43,126 nt of DNA, from positions 1 to 43,126 of the forward strand of contig NZ_BDBB01000055.1 of NCBI RefSeq assembly GCF_001612765.1, given 5' to 3'. This DNA comes from Nocardia arthritidis NBRC 100137. GTDB lineage: Bacteria; Actinomycetota; Actinomycetes; Mycobacteriales; Mycobacteriaceae. Position numbers and translations under genes: made by a program. Shown here piece by piece: positions 22,369 to 31,251 of this stretch. The notes beneath the pieces are model-generated. The model was not told the DNA's origin, ran no database searches, and saw only the letters and a list, made by a program, of their open reading frames with translations. Each line of letters begins with the position of its first letter. The stretch's first letter is position 1.

Positions 22369-23280
22369 TCAGTCCGAGACGGCTTCGGCAAGGGTCTCGT
22401 CCGGGGACTCGGTCGCGCCGTCGCTCGGCCAGCCGGGGTAGGGGGGTGGCGTGCCGCCGAATGCCGGGCACAGCGGCTTGTAGTCGCAGTACGAGCACAT
22501 CCGGCCGGTGTTCGGCGGGAAGTCTCCGGTGCGGCCGGCCTCCAAGATGGCCGCCCACAGCGCGGAGAGCGTGCGCTCGAAGCGCAGCAACTCCTGCTCG
22601 TCGGGGGCGTAGGTGAGGATCTGCTCGTCGGCCAGGTAGATCAGCCGTAGCTGGGCGGGCACCAGGCCGCGCGTGCGCAGGACCACGAGCGCGTAGAACT
22701 TCAGCTGGAACAACGCCTTGGTCTCGTGCGTCGGCCCCGGTACGCGGCCGGTCTTGTAATCCACCACGCGCAGGGCGCCGCTCGGCGCGATGTCGATCCG
22801 GTCGACGAAGCCGCGCAGCAGCGCGCCGTCGGCGAGTTCGACCTCCACCCGCGCCTCGCGCGATTCCGGGTCGAAACGCGTCGGATCCTCCAGCCGGTAG
22901 TAGCGGCGCACCAGTGCGCGCACCTCGCCGAGGAAGACGTCGAGCCGCTCGCCGGCGATCAGCTCCGCGACCTCCGGCTGCTCGGCGTGCACCCGCGCCC
23001 ACGCCGCGGGCACCAGGGCCTCGGCGCGCTCGGGCACCCGCTCGGCCGCGGGCAGCCCGTAGAGATCCTCCAGCACCGCGTGGACCACCGTGCCGCGCAC
23101 CGCATGCACCGACGGCTGCTCCGGTATCCGATCGATCGCCCGGAACCGGTATTTGAGCGGACACTGCTTGAAATCCATTGCCCGGGAAGGCGACAGCGCG
23201 GGCCGGGCGCGGCTCGCCATCGCGTCGGGCCCGGAGGTCCGCGCGTCGTCGGCAGGGGGCGTGGACACGGGCGAGCACAT
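22369..23280 (-). CDS. RecB-family exonuclease with probable Fe-S cluster (Rv2119-like)
   Basis: The protein has 303 residues from ATG 23280. It is a PD-(D/E)XK nuclease of the RecB/Cas4 type: LSPSRAMDFKQCPLKYRF at the start, GTVVHAVLEDLYG, the catalytic core LLRGFVDRID followed by LRVVDYKTGR (Asp and Lys), and QLKFYALV. One Cys near the N-terminus (KQCP) and three near the C-terminus (CSYCDYKPLC) fit the four-Cys iron-sulfur clamp of AddB/Cas4 nucleases. TAGCCT lies seven bases before the ATG, favouring this start over the ATG at 23220. It is divergent from trmI, an order also known from M. tuberculosis (Rv2119/Rv2118c). Its repair role is inferred from the family. Confidence 0.9.
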   Translation of the reverse strand: MCSPVSTPPADDARTSGPDAMASRARPALSPSRAMDFKQCPLKYRFRAIDRIPEQPSVHAVRGTVVHAVLEDLYGLPAAERVPERAEALVPAAWARVHAEQPEVAELIAGERLDVFLGEVRALVRRYYRLEDPTRFDPESREARVEVELADGALLRGFVDRIDIAPSGALRVVDYKTGRVPGPTHETKALFQLKFYALVVLRTRGLVPAQLRLIYLADEQILTYAPDEQELLRFERTLSALWAAILEAGRTGDFPPNTGRMCSYCDYKPLCPAFGGTPPPYPGWPSDGATESPDETLAEAVSD

Positions 23281-23287
23281 ACCTGGC

Positions 23288-23293
23288 AGGCTA
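23288..23293 (-). promoter_or_regulatory. Putative leaderless -10 box of the RecB-like gene
   Basis: TAGCCT on the minus strand lies seven bases before ATG 23280, with no ribosome binding site between. Confidence 0.45.
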
Positions 23294-23355
23294 TCCGGCG
23301 GTACCGACACGCCGGTGCCGGACAGCACGGATTCCAACCAGCGGAACGGAGATTC

Positions 23356-24189
23356 ATGACGGCCAGACGGACCGGGCCATTCACCATCGGTGACCGGGTG
23401 CAGCTGACCGATGCCAAGGGGCGCCTGTACACGGTGGTCTTGGAGCCGGGTAAGGAGTTCCACACCCATCGCGGCGGGATCAAGCACGACAGCCTGATCG
23501 GCGCCGACGAGGGCAGCGTGGTGCACTCCACCAACGGCACGCCCTACCTGGCGCTGCGTCCGCTGCTGATCGACTACGTGCTGTCCATGCCGCGCGGCGC
23601 CGCGGTGATCTACCCCAAGGACGCCGCGCAGATCGTGCACGAGGGCGACGTCTTCCCCGGGGCCCGCGTGCTCGAAGCGGGCGCGGGGTCCGGTGCGCTG
23701 ACCTGCTCGCTGCTGCGGGCGGTCGGGCCGCAGGGCCAGGTGGTGTCCTACGAGATCCGCGCCGATCACGCCGAGCACGCGGTCCGCAACGTGGAGACGT
23801 TCTTCGGCGAGCGCCCGGCGAACTGGTCGCTGACTGTCGGGGACGTGGCCGACTACACCGGAGAGCCGGTCGACCGCGCCGTGCTGGACATGCTCGCGCC
23901 GTGGGACGCGCTCCCGGCGGTGTCGAAGGCGCTGGTGCCGGGTGGCGTGCTGATCGTCTACGTGGCCACCGCGACGCAGTTGTCCAAGGTGGTCGAAGCG
24001 CTGCGCGAGCAGGAGTGCTGGACCGAGCCGCGCTCCTGGGAGTCGCTGGTGCGCCCGTGGCACGTGGTCGGCCTGGCCGTGCGGCCCGAACATCGCATGC
24101 AGGGTCACACCGCCTTCCTGGTCAGCGCCCGCAGGCTCGCCGAGGGCACCGTCACGCCCAAACCGCAGCGCAGGCCGTCGAAGGGCTGA
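23356..24189 (+). CDS. trmI: tRNA (adenine-58-N1)-methyltransferase TrmI
   Basis: The protein has 277 residues, ATG 23356 with ACGGAGA upstream. It methylates N1 of A58 in the T-loop of tRNA. The N-terminal small beta domain (FTIGDRVQLTDAKGR.YTVVLEPG) and KHDSLIG are typical, and SAM motif I is VLEAGAGSGALT (105-116), followed by YEIR for ribose binding and the DMLAPWD motif. The M. tuberculosis counterpart is Rv2118c. It is divergent from the RecB-like gene and followed 41 bases later by a convergent lipoprotein gene. Confidence 0.96.
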   Translation: MTARRTGPFTIGDRVQLTDAKGRLYTVVLEPGKEFHTHRGGIKHDSLIGADEGSVVHSTNGTPYLALRPLLIDYVLSMPRGAAVIYPKDAAQIVHEGDVFPGARVLEAGAGSGALTCSLLRAVGPQGQVVSYEIRADHAEHAVRNVETFFGERPANWSLTVGDVADYTGEPVDRAVLDMLAPWDALPAVSKALVPGGVLIVYVATATQLSKVVEALREQECWTEPRSWESLVRPWHVVGLAVRPEHRMQGHTAFLVSARRLAEGTVTPKPQRRPSKG

Positions 24190-24230
24190 GCGCGGCGGGG
24201 CGGCGACGGCGGGTGATCGGCGTGCCGGAC

Positions 24231-24749
24231 TCAGACCGGGACGCAGGGCGCCTGCGCGAAGCCGAGCAGCAGACAGCCGCTCGCGTCCGACAGCTTCCAG
24301 GTGCCGTCGACGTTTTCCCAGGTCAGCGGCACGGCCGGAGCGGCGCCGTGCGGCGAGCTGATGGTCACCTGCGCGTTCGCGGTGTTGCCCTGGGTGGTGA
24401 GGTCGGCGACGGCGAAGGTCAGCGTGTAGCCCTGCAGGCCTGCGTTCATCTGGTCGATGTTCGCGGTGCGCTTGTCACCGTTGACGATCAGCTTGGACTT
24501 CTCCGCGGTGGGTACATTCGGATCGGCGATCCTGACCAGCGTCGCCTGCAAGGTCTCGGCGGTCGGCGCGCCGGTCGCATGGTCGCCGTGATCATGGGTA
24601 CCCGACGCGGTGGCGCTGATGGTGGCGGAGGTCGCCGCGCTGGTGGAAGAGTCGTCGTCGGAGCCGCACGCCGCCAACGCACCGGAGATGGCCAGCGCCG
24701 CGGCGGCGGTGGCAAGGGAAACACGCAGGGTTCTCGCGGGAAGGAGCAT
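24231..24749 (-). CDS. Lipoprotein with MTB12-like domain
   Basis: The protein has 172 residues. A signal peptide ends in the lipobox LAAC, so the mature protein starts with CGSDDDSS and is lipid-anchored. A Ser/Thr/Ala- and His-rich linker (residues ~29-60) leads into a ~110-residue domain (ATLVRIADPNVPTAEKSKLIV, LTFAVADLTTQGNTANAQVT, WKLSDASGCLLL) like that of the mycobacterial low-molecular-weight antigen MTB12. It occupies the position of LppK between trmI and mpa in M. tuberculosis. Function unknown. GAAAGG lies nine bases before the ATG. Confidence 0.85.
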   Translation of the reverse strand: MLLPARTLRVSLATAAAALAISGALAACGSDDDSSTSAATSATISATASGTHDHGDHATGAPTAETLQATLVRIADPNVPTAEKSKLIVNGDKRTANIDQMNAGLQGYTLTFAVADLTTQGNTANAQVTISSPHGAAPAVPLTWENVDGTWKLSDASGCLLLGFAQAPCVPV

Positions 24750-24892
24750 GGTGGCAACCTTTCGGCTCGGGCGGCGAGCAGGCTCGCCAGGGTCGGGTTA
24801 GGGCAGGCTAACATGGTGGTCCGGCCGCCGATCGCGGCCCAGATGTGATCACCACGAAACCATGTCGGAAAGCGAGAACGGGTCGCGCCCGG

Positions 24893-24898
24893 TAGCGT
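24893..24898 (+). promoter_or_regulatory. Putative -10 box of mpa
   Basis: TAGCGT lies 29 bases before ATG 24928, leaving a short leader with GGGAGGAG. If transcription starts here, the upstream in-frame ATG at 24862 is not on the message, which supports the later start. Confidence 0.4.
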
Positions 24899-24927
24899 TG
24901 ATAGACCGGGACTGGGAGGAGCAGCAC

Positions 24928-26688
24928 ATGAGCCCCATCGAGAATTCGGATTCGGCGGCCTGGAGAGAGCTCGAGGCGGTACGCGCCGAAGCGGCTGCAC
25001 TCCGAAGGCAACTCGCCGACTCGCCGGATCGCACACGGGAATTGGAAGCCCGCATCGATTCGCTGACCATTCGCAACACGAAGCTGATGGACACCCTCAA
25101 GGAAGCGCGCCAGCAGTTGGTGGCGCTGCGTGAGGAGGTCGATCGGCTGGGTCAGCCGCCGAGCGGATACGGCATTCTGATCGGTGTGTATGACGATCAG
25201 ACGGTCGACGTGTTCACTTCGGGTCGCAAGATGCGGTTGACGTGTTCACCGAACATCGAGACCTCGACGCTCGAATACGGTCAGACCGTCCGCCTCAACG
25301 AGGCGCTCACGGTCGTCGAGGCCGGGCACTACGACGCGGTCGGCGAGATCGGCACCCTCCGGGAGATCCTCGACGACGGACGTCGCGCCTTGGTCGTCGG
25401 CCATGCCGACGAGGAGCGCGTGGTGTGGCTGGCCGGCCCGCTGGCGAAGGTCGCCGAGATGGACGACCTGGACGACCCCGATTCCCCCATCCGCAAGCTG
25501 CGGCCGGGCGACTCGCTCCTGGTGGACACGAAAGCCGGATTCGCCTTCGAGCGCATCCCCAAGGCCGAGGTCGAGGACCTCGTGCTGGAGGAGGTACCCG
25601 ACGTCGACTACGGTGACATCGGCGGTCTCGGCAGGCAGATCGAGCAGATCCGCGACGCGGTGGAGCTGCCCTTCCTGCACAAGGACCTCTTCCGCGAGTA
25701 CGCGCTGCGTCCGCCGAAGGGCGTGCTGCTCTACGGTCCCCCTGGTTGCGGCAAGACGCTCATCGCCAAGGCGGTGGCCAACTCGCTGGCCAAGAAGATC
25801 GCCGAGGCGCGTGGTGAGGATGCCAAGGAAGCCAAGTCCTACTTCCTCAACATCAAGGGCCCCGAGCTGCTGAACAAGTTCGTGGGCGAGACCGAGCGCC
25901 ACATCCGGATCATCTTCCAGCGGGCTCGCGAGAAGGCGTCCGAAGGTACGCCGGTGATCGTGTTCTTCGACGAGATGGACTCGATCTTCCGCACCCGCGG
26001 CTCGGGCGTCTCCTCGGACGTCGAGACCACGGTGGTGCCCCAGCTGCTGTCGGAGATCGATGGTGTCGAGGGCTTGGAGAACGTCATCGTGATCGGCGCC
26101 TCCAACCGTGAGGACATGATCGATCCGGCGATCCTGCGGCCGGGCCGCCTGGACGTGAAGATCAAGATCGAGCGGCCCGACGCGGAGTCGGCGCAGGACA
26201 TCTTCTCGAAGTACCTCACCGAGCACCTGCCGCTGCACGACGACGATCTGGCCGAGTTCGGCGGCGACAAGAACCTGTGCATCCGCGCGATGATCGAACG
26301 GGTCGTCGACCGGATGTACGCCGAGAGCGAGGACAACCGCTTCCTGGAGGTCACCTACGCCAACGGTGACAAAGAGGTCCTGTACTTCAAGGACTTCAAC
26401 TCCGGCGCCATGATCCAGAACATCGTGGACCGCTCCAAGAAGTACGCCATCAAGGCGGTGCTCGACACCGGCAACCCCGGTCTGCGCATCCAGCATCTCT
26501 ACGATTCGATCGTGGACGAGTTCTCCGAGAACGAGGACCTGCCCAACACCACGAATCCGGATGACTGGGCACGCATCTCGGGTAAGAAGGGCGAGCGGAT
26601 CGTCTACATCCGCACGCTGGTCACCGGCAAGAACGCCAGCGCCAGCCGCGCGATCGACACCGAGTCGAACACCGGTCAGTACCTGTAA
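24928..26688 (+). CDS. mpa: Proteasomal ATPase Mpa/ARC
   Basis: The protein has 586 residues from ATG 24928 (GGGAGGAG seven bases upstream). This AAA+ ring unfolds pupylated proteins and feeds them to the 20S proteasome. In order: N-terminal coiled coil about 12-75 (Pup docking), tandem OB domains about 78-215, AAA domain with Walker A GPPGCGKT (270-277) and Walker B FFDE (346-349), and the C-terminal Gln-Tyr-Leu that docks into the 20S core. All are intact. An upstream in-frame ATG at 24862 would add 22 poorly conserved residues. In this window the genes that usually follow (dop, pup, prcB, prcA) are absent; a terminator and unrelated genes come next. Confidence 0.97.
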   Translation: MSPIENSDSAAWRELEAVRAEAAALRRQLADSPDRTRELEARIDSLTIRNTKLMDTLKEARQQLVALREEVDRLGQPPSGYGILIGVYDDQTVDVFTSGRKMRLTCSPNIETSTLEYGQTVRLNEALTVVEAGHYDAVGEIGTLREILDDGRRALVVGHADEERVVWLAGPLAKVAEMDDLDDPDSPIRKLRPGDSLLVDTKAGFAFERIPKAEVEDLVLEEVPDVDYGDIGGLGRQIEQIRDAVELPFLHKDLFREYALRPPKGVLLYGPPGCGKTLIAKAVANSLAKKIAEARGEDAKEAKSYFLNIKGPELLNKFVGETERHIRIIFQRAREKASEGTPVIVFFDEMDSIFRTRGSGVSSDVETTVVPQLLSEIDGVEGLENVIVIGASNREDMIDPAILRPGRLDVKIKIERPDAESAQDIFSKYLTEHLPLHDDDLAEFGGDKNLCIRAMIERVVDRMYAESEDNRFLEVTYANGDKEVLYFKDFNSGAMIQNIVDRSKKYAIKAVLDTGNPGLRIQHLYDSIVDEFSENEDLPNTTNPDDWARISGKKGERIVYIRTLVTGKNASASRAIDTESNTGQYL

Positions 26689-26703
26689 AGGTTCGCCGGA
26701 CCA

Positions 26704-26739
26704 CGAAGGGCCGCGTCTCCTCGGAGGCGCGGCCCTTCG
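26704..26739 (+). terminator. Strong hairpin terminator after mpa
   Basis: A perfect 12-base stem CGAAGGGCCGCG / CGCGGCCCTTCG (26704-26715 with 26728-26739), extended inside by CTCC/GGAG, starts 16 bases after the mpa stop. It has no T-run. Confidence 0.85.
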
Positions 26740-26770
26740 CTGTCGAGGGAGTGCAGCGGCGGCGGCACCG

Positions 26771-26810
26771 TTCTGGCCGCCTGTGCTAAAATCTGACCAT
26801 GCGGCCAGAA
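26771..26810. promoter_or_regulatory. Perfect inverted repeat over the TetR promoter and start codon (probable operator)
   Basis: TTCTGGCCGC (26771-26780) and GCGGCCAGAA (26801-26810) are exact inverted copies separated by exactly 20 bases. The spacer contains the -10 box TAAAAT and the first two bases of the tetR ATG; the third base lies in the right arm. Centre-to-centre distance is 30 bases, about three helical turns, which fits two protein dimers or a loop. Autorepression by the TetR protein is the natural reading. Confidence 0.7.
26787..26792 (+). promoter_or_regulatory. -10 box of tetR, leaderless
   Basis: TAAAAT ends six bases before ATG 26799, and no ribosome binding site is present. 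It lies between the arms of the inverted repeat. Confidence 0.6.
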
Positions 26811-27464
26811 AATGGGACGGGCGGACAAAGCCGGTCGTTCATCGAGGAGGCCCGGCGGCGGCAGATCATCGCCGCGGCGGTGGAGGTGATCTCCGAGGTC
26901 GGTTACGGCAACGCCTCGCTGGCGCGGATCGCCGAGCGCGCGGGAATCTCCAAGGGCGTCATCTCCTACCACTTCGAGGGCAAGGACGATCTGATGACGC
27001 AGCTGGTGATCCAGCTGTACGTCTCGGCCGCGGAGTACATCGCCCCGCGGGTCGGCGCGGCGTCCGGGGCGCGCGCAAGCCTGCTGGCCTACCTCGAATC
27101 GAATCTCGGCTTCATCGCGGCGAACACCACCTACGTGGCCGCGCTGGTGGACGTCGTGACGAATCTGCGCGACGCGGACGGTCAACCGAAGTTCGCCTCC
27201 GCCGACGGGGAACGTGACATCATCGCGCCGCTGGTCGAGATCATGACCGAAGGACAACGCACCGGGGAATTCGGCGAGTTCGATCCGCTGTTGATGGCCG
27301 AGTCGATCCGCGACGCCATCGACGGCGCGGCCGGGCGCGCTGTGCGGGACCCGGATTTCGCGATGGACGCCTACTCGGCGCATCTGTGCGGGTTGTTCGA
27401 CACGGCGACGCGGAAGGCGGGCGAAGGCGGCCGACATGCTGGATGTTCCACCGCGGCCGGCTGA
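26799..27464 (+). CDS. TetR-family transcriptional regulator
   Basis: The protein has 221 residues. The DNA-binding part is RRQIIAAAVEVISEVGYGNASLARIAERAGISKGVISYHF (written here in pieces: RRQIIAAAVEVI, GYGNASLARIAERAGI, SKGVISYHFEGK), with the helix-turn-helix at about residues 38-60. The rest is the helical ligand-binding region. The gene seems leaderless and sits inside a perfect inverted repeat. Its end overlaps the start of the glycosyltransferase gene by 29 bases, so the two are co-transcribed, and that gene is the likeliest other target. Ligand unknown. Confidence 0.92.
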   Translation: MRPENGTGGQSRSFIEEARRRQIIAAAVEVISEVGYGNASLARIAERAGISKGVISYHFEGKDDLMTQLVIQLYVSAAEYIAPRVGAASGARASLLAYLESNLGFIAANTTYVAALVDVVTNLRDADGQPKFASADGERDIIAPLVEIMTEGQRTGEFGEFDPLLMAESIRDAIDGAAGRAVRDPDFAMDAYSAHLCGLFDTATRKAGEGGRHAGCSTAAG

Positions 27465-28948
27465 TTCCGGCGAACCGCTACCGCCGTTCGCCCTCGGCGG
27501 TGTGGGCGTGGTAGCGGCGCTCGGCGCACTGGCGCTGCTGGTCTCCATCGGGCGGTACGGATTCTTCGGTGACGAGCTGTATTTCGTCGCGGCCGGGCGC
27601 AGACTGGCGGTCGGCTACGCCGACCAGGGGCCGCTGCTGCCCGCGATCGCCGGGACGATGGACCTGCTGGCCCCGGGTTCGCTGGTGGCGCTGCGTCTTC
27701 CGGCCGTGCTGGTCACCGTGGCGGCCGTGCTGGTGACCGCGCAGATCGCCCGGGAGTTCGGCGGCGGCCGCGCGGCGCAGGCGCTGACCGCGGCCGCCTA
27801 CGGGACCTCACCATTTTTGCTGGTGCAGGGCAGTCTGCTGGCCACCAACACGATCGACACGGCGCTCTGGGTGGTGGTGAGCTGGCTGGTGGTCCGCTGG
27901 GTCCGCACCCGCCGCGACGGCCTGCTGTTGGCCTCGGGGCTGGTCACCGCGCTGGATATGCAGGTCAAGTGGTTGATCCCGGTGTTCTGGATCGCGCTCG
28001 CGGTCGGGGTGGCGGTCTACGGGCCGCGGGAGCTGCTGCGCCGCCCGGCGCTGTGGTGCGGCGGCGTGGTCGTCGCGCTGACCTGCACGCCCAGCCTGGC
28101 GTGGCAGGCGGCGCACGGCTGGCCGCAGCTGCGTCTGGGTGGTGTGGTCGCCGCGGAGCAGGCCACGATCGGCGGGCGGGCTGTCTGGCTGCCGCTGGCG
28201 CTCGCCTCGGCCGGCTTGCTCGGCGGCATACTGCTGATCTACGGCGTGTGGACGCTGTTGCGGGCGGAGAACTGGCGGCCCTACCGATTTCTCGGGCTGT
28301 TGCCTTTGGTGCTGGTGGTCGTCTTCATCGCCACCAACGGACGTCCGTACTACGCGGCGGGCTGCTATGGGGTGCTGATCGCGGCGGGCGGTGCACTGGA
28401 CGGAGAATATGCGGCGCTCGCGGGTGCTCGTCACCGTCCCGGTGCTGGCGCTCTCCGCCGCACTGCTGGTGGTCTCGCTGCCGCTGCGTCCGGAGACGGA
28501 CATCGAACCGGTCGCCGACCAAGCCGAGGCAGGCCTGGAAATCGCGGTGTACGGGCGATTCGGGTGGTCGGAGCTCGCGGCGGGCGTGGCATCCGCGTAC
28601 CGGGCGCTGCCGGAGCAGGAGCGGGCGTCGGCGGTGGTGATCGCCGATTCCTATTGGCAGGCAAGCGCTCTGGATGTCGATCGTGCGGCTTACGGCTTGC
28701 CCGCCGTGTACAGCCCGAACCGCGGGTTCGGATACTTCGGCGCCCCGCCGGATACGGCGACCACGGTGCTGTGGGTGGGCGGCGCCGAGACCGATGTGCT
28801 GGCACGCTGCGCCGAGGTGAGCGCGATCGGGCACGTCGACGCCCGGCTCGGATTTCCCGGTGTCACGCGCGCAGTCACCCTCTGGCGCTGCGCGCGGCCG
28901 CATGAGCCCTGGTCGAGGGCCTGGTCGGACATGTTGCGGCTGAACTGA
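27436..28948 (+). pseudogene. GT39-type membrane glycosyltransferase, single frameshift
   Basis: The 5' part (27436 to about 28400) encodes a membrane glycosyltransferase of the GT39/ArnT-like type: a first helix, then YGFFGDELYFVAAGRRLAVG and YADQGPLLPAIAG with the catalytic Asp/Glu loop, and about eight further helices ending NGRPYYAAGCYGVLIAAGG. At about 28398-28400 the sense passes to the +1 frame, where ENMRRSRVLVTVPVLALSAA and a soluble C-terminal domain (YGRFGWSEL, VVIADSYWQASAL, VYSPNRGFGYFG) continue to 28948. Loss of one base in GCACTGGACG (ancestrally perhaps CTGTGG) explains it. Both halves remain well conserved, so the break is recent or an assembly error. The old frame runs on as nonsense to 28905. 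Product would be exported sugar transfer from a polyprenyl carrier. Confidence 0.8.
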
Positions 28949-28955
28949 CTCCGCT

Positions 28956-31085
28956 TCACCACCAGCCGAGGATCGGTGACAAGCGCCTGCCGAGTTCCGG
29001 TGCGAGCGAGCGCGAATAGCTGGCGGTGAGGTGGTGCTCGTCGTGGTAGATCAGGATGTTGCCCTCGGCGACTGCGCAGACGTCGCGTTCACACAGCGCG
29101 TCCGATAGATCCACCGGGAACACGTTGGGGAACGAGGCGGAGAACTCCAGCGCCGGGTTGACGGCGTTCAGCGCGGCCGCGCGCGGCATGCCGCAGCTGA
29201 TCCGGTCGCCCTGCTGGGCGAGGCAGTCGATGGCCCGATACCGCACCCCGTCGCGGCGCAGCCATGGTGTGTCGCGGATGGCGAGCACGTTGAGTCCACG
29301 GTCGGCCAGCCGGGCCCAGACGTCCAGGTAATCGCCCGGAGTCTCGTCGCCATCGCCGTCTCGCGGCCGGGTCGCCGTCGTGAAGACCCACTCCGGACGT
29401 TCGACGGCCAAGCGGTCGATCACCTCCACCGACCAGTCGCGGCAATCCGGATTCGCTTCGCCCTTGTACATCGGTTCCGCCGCCACGGTCAGCGGGCAAC
29501 CCATCTTCAGATACACCTCGACCCGGAAGGCGTGCTCGCGAGCGAGCAGGTCGAGGGCGGGTATCCAGTGTTCGGCGTGCGAGCTGCCCACCACCGCGAC
29601 GGTCCGCTCCGCGTGGGCATCCCCGTAGGTGCAGGTGATGACGTCGCGGGTGTCCCAGTCCGCGATGCAGCCGTCGCGAGACGGGTAGGCGGCGTCGGCC
29701 GGCGCTTCGTACATGCTCGGACGCATCGGGGCCTCGGGCGTGCTCGCGCCGGCGACCAGCGCCTCCGCGCCGGGATAGTGCACCGGTTCCAGCGCCGCCA
29801 CCGCCCGCGGCGGGTTGGCTCTGGTCGCCACCTGCTCGCCGGCCGACACCACGAGCACCGCGATGCCCAGGGCCGCGACCAGCCGGCCGGTACGCAGCGG
29901 GCGGACGGCCTGGCGCGCTGGGCGGCCGGACCGCATCCGCAGCGGCTCCTCGACGAACCGGTGCGTCAGGTAGGCGAGCACCAGCGACGCCCCGATGACT
30001 CCCAGGCCGACGCCGAGTCCGGCGGTCGCGGCTCCGGTCCGCGCCAGGACGAAGATCAGGATCGGCCAATGCCACAGATACAACGCGTAGGACAGTTCGC
30101 CGAGACGGACCGCGGCCGCCGCGCCGAGCAGCCGGTTGGGCAGCGGTCGCTCGGCGGCGGTCAGGTCGGCGCCCGCGAGGATCAGCGCCAGCGTGGCGCC
30201 GACCGGCACCAGCGCGGCCGGACCGGGAAACCGGTCGGCGCCGTCGATCAGCCATCCGCAGGTGAGCACCGTGACCGCACCGAGGACGGCCGCCGCGATC
30301 CGCACCGGGCGCGGCGGTGCCAGCCGGGGCGCCACGATCGCGAGCAGGGCGCCGGCCGACAACTCCCAGGCTCGGGCGAAGCTGTCGTAGTAATTCCAGC
30401 CCTGCTGCACCGCGGTGCCGTGCGCGGCGTAGACGAACGAGGCCACCGTGCCCGCGGCGAGGAGGACGGCCAAGCCGGGGCGCAGTGCTCCAGGTCGTTC
30501 GAAACGCACGCACAGGGCCGCCGCCGACGCCACGACGAGCAGCGCGAGCAGGTAGAACTGCATCTGCACCGCCATCGACCACAGGTGCTGGAGCGGGCTC
30601 ACCGACGGATCGGCGGCCAGATAGTCCGACCAGGACAACGCCAGATACCAGTTCTGGTAGTACAGCAGCGAGGCCAGCGTCTGCGCCGCCATCTCGCCCC
30701 ACTGGGTGAACGGGCGCAGCAGTACGGTCGCCGCGACCACGGCGGCCAGAAGCGTCACCAGCGCGGGCAGCAATCTACGGGCGAGCCTGCCCGCGGTGTG
30801 GAGGACGCGGACGGTGCCGGTGGATTCCGCGCCGCGCAGCAGCGAGCCGGTGAAGAAGAAGCCGGAAAGCACCAGGAACACGTCCACGCCGCCCGAGACT
30901 CGCCCGAACCAGATGTGGAACGCCACGACCAGCGCTATCGCCACGCCGCGCAACCCGTCCAGATCGTGCCGGTATCCGGCGGCGCCCGCCTGTGGCCCTG
31001 CCGGGGCGACCGCGCCCGGCCGGAGGAGCCGGTTCACCGCTCGGGCGGCCGTCACCGGACTCGCACGCCGCGGTCGCCGCGGCAA
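28956..31085 (-). CDS. Acyltransferase-3/SGNH O-acetyltransferase (OafA-like)
   Basis: The protein is up to 709 residues. The N-terminal ~420 residues are an acyltransferase-3 membrane domain: YRHDLDGLRGVAIALVVAFH (catalytic His), GGVDVFLVLSGFF, LQHLWSMAVQMQFYLL and SYALYLWHWPIL. The C-terminal ~210 residues are a periplasm-side SGNH esterase-like domain: VVGSSHAEHW (Ser block) at about 498-507 and DEHHLTASYS near the end (Asp/His block). Such proteins O-acetylate cell-wall or exported glycans. The start is uncertain: TTG 31085 or GTG 31055, neither with a clear ribosome binding site. It is convergent with the glycosyltransferase gene, only 7 bases apart, suggesting a shared role in surface glycan modification. 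Confidence 0.9.
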   Translation of the reverse strand: MPRRPRRASPVTAARAVNRLLRPGAVAPAGPQAGAAGYRHDLDGLRGVAIALVVAFHIWFGRVSGGVDVFLVLSGFFFTGSLLRGAESTGTVRVLHTAGRLARRLLPALVTLLAAVVAATVLLRPFTQWGEMAAQTLASLLYYQNWYLALSWSDYLAADPSVSPLQHLWSMAVQMQFYLLALLVVASAAALCVRFERPGALRPGLAVLLAAGTVASFVYAAHGTAVQQGWNYYDSFARAWELSAGALLAIVAPRLAPPRPVRIAAAVLGAVTVLTCGWLIDGADRFPGPAALVPVGATLALILAGADLTAAERPLPNRLLGAAAAVRLGELSYALYLWHWPILIFVLARTGAATAGLGVGLGVIGASLVLAYLTHRFVEEPLRMRSGRPARQAVRPLRTGRLVAALGIAVLVVSAGEQVATRANPPRAVAALEPVHYPGAEALVAGASTPEAPMRPSMYEAPADAAYPSRDGCIADWDTRDVITCTYGDAHAERTVAVVGSSHAEHWIPALDLLAREHAFRVEVYLKMGCPLTVAAEPMYKGEANPDCRDWSVEVIDRLAVERPEWVFTTATRPRDGDGDETPGDYLDVWARLADRGLNVLAIRDTPWLRRDGVRYRAIDCLAQQGDRISCGMPRAAALNAVNPALEFSASFPNVFPVDLSDALCERDVCAVAEGNILIYHDEHHLTASYSRSLAPELGRRLSPILGWW

Positions 31086-31251
31086 CGGAATGCGACGGTT
31101 GGGCGACGGGTCGATGTACGGGACACGTCATCTCTCTTACCACGGCCGGTGAACCACGGTCCAACTCGCGGGGCCTGGTCTGTGGTGCGAAAACAGGCCG
31201 TTGATACGGACAATTCGGTCACCCGCAGACCGGCCGCCCTCTGCTGGTCGT

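Noticed and set aside
24862..24927. Earlier in-frame ATG for mpa
   Set aside because: The added 22 residues are not typical of Mpa, a strong ribosome binding site precedes 24928, and the likely -10 box at 24893 lies downstream of this ATG.
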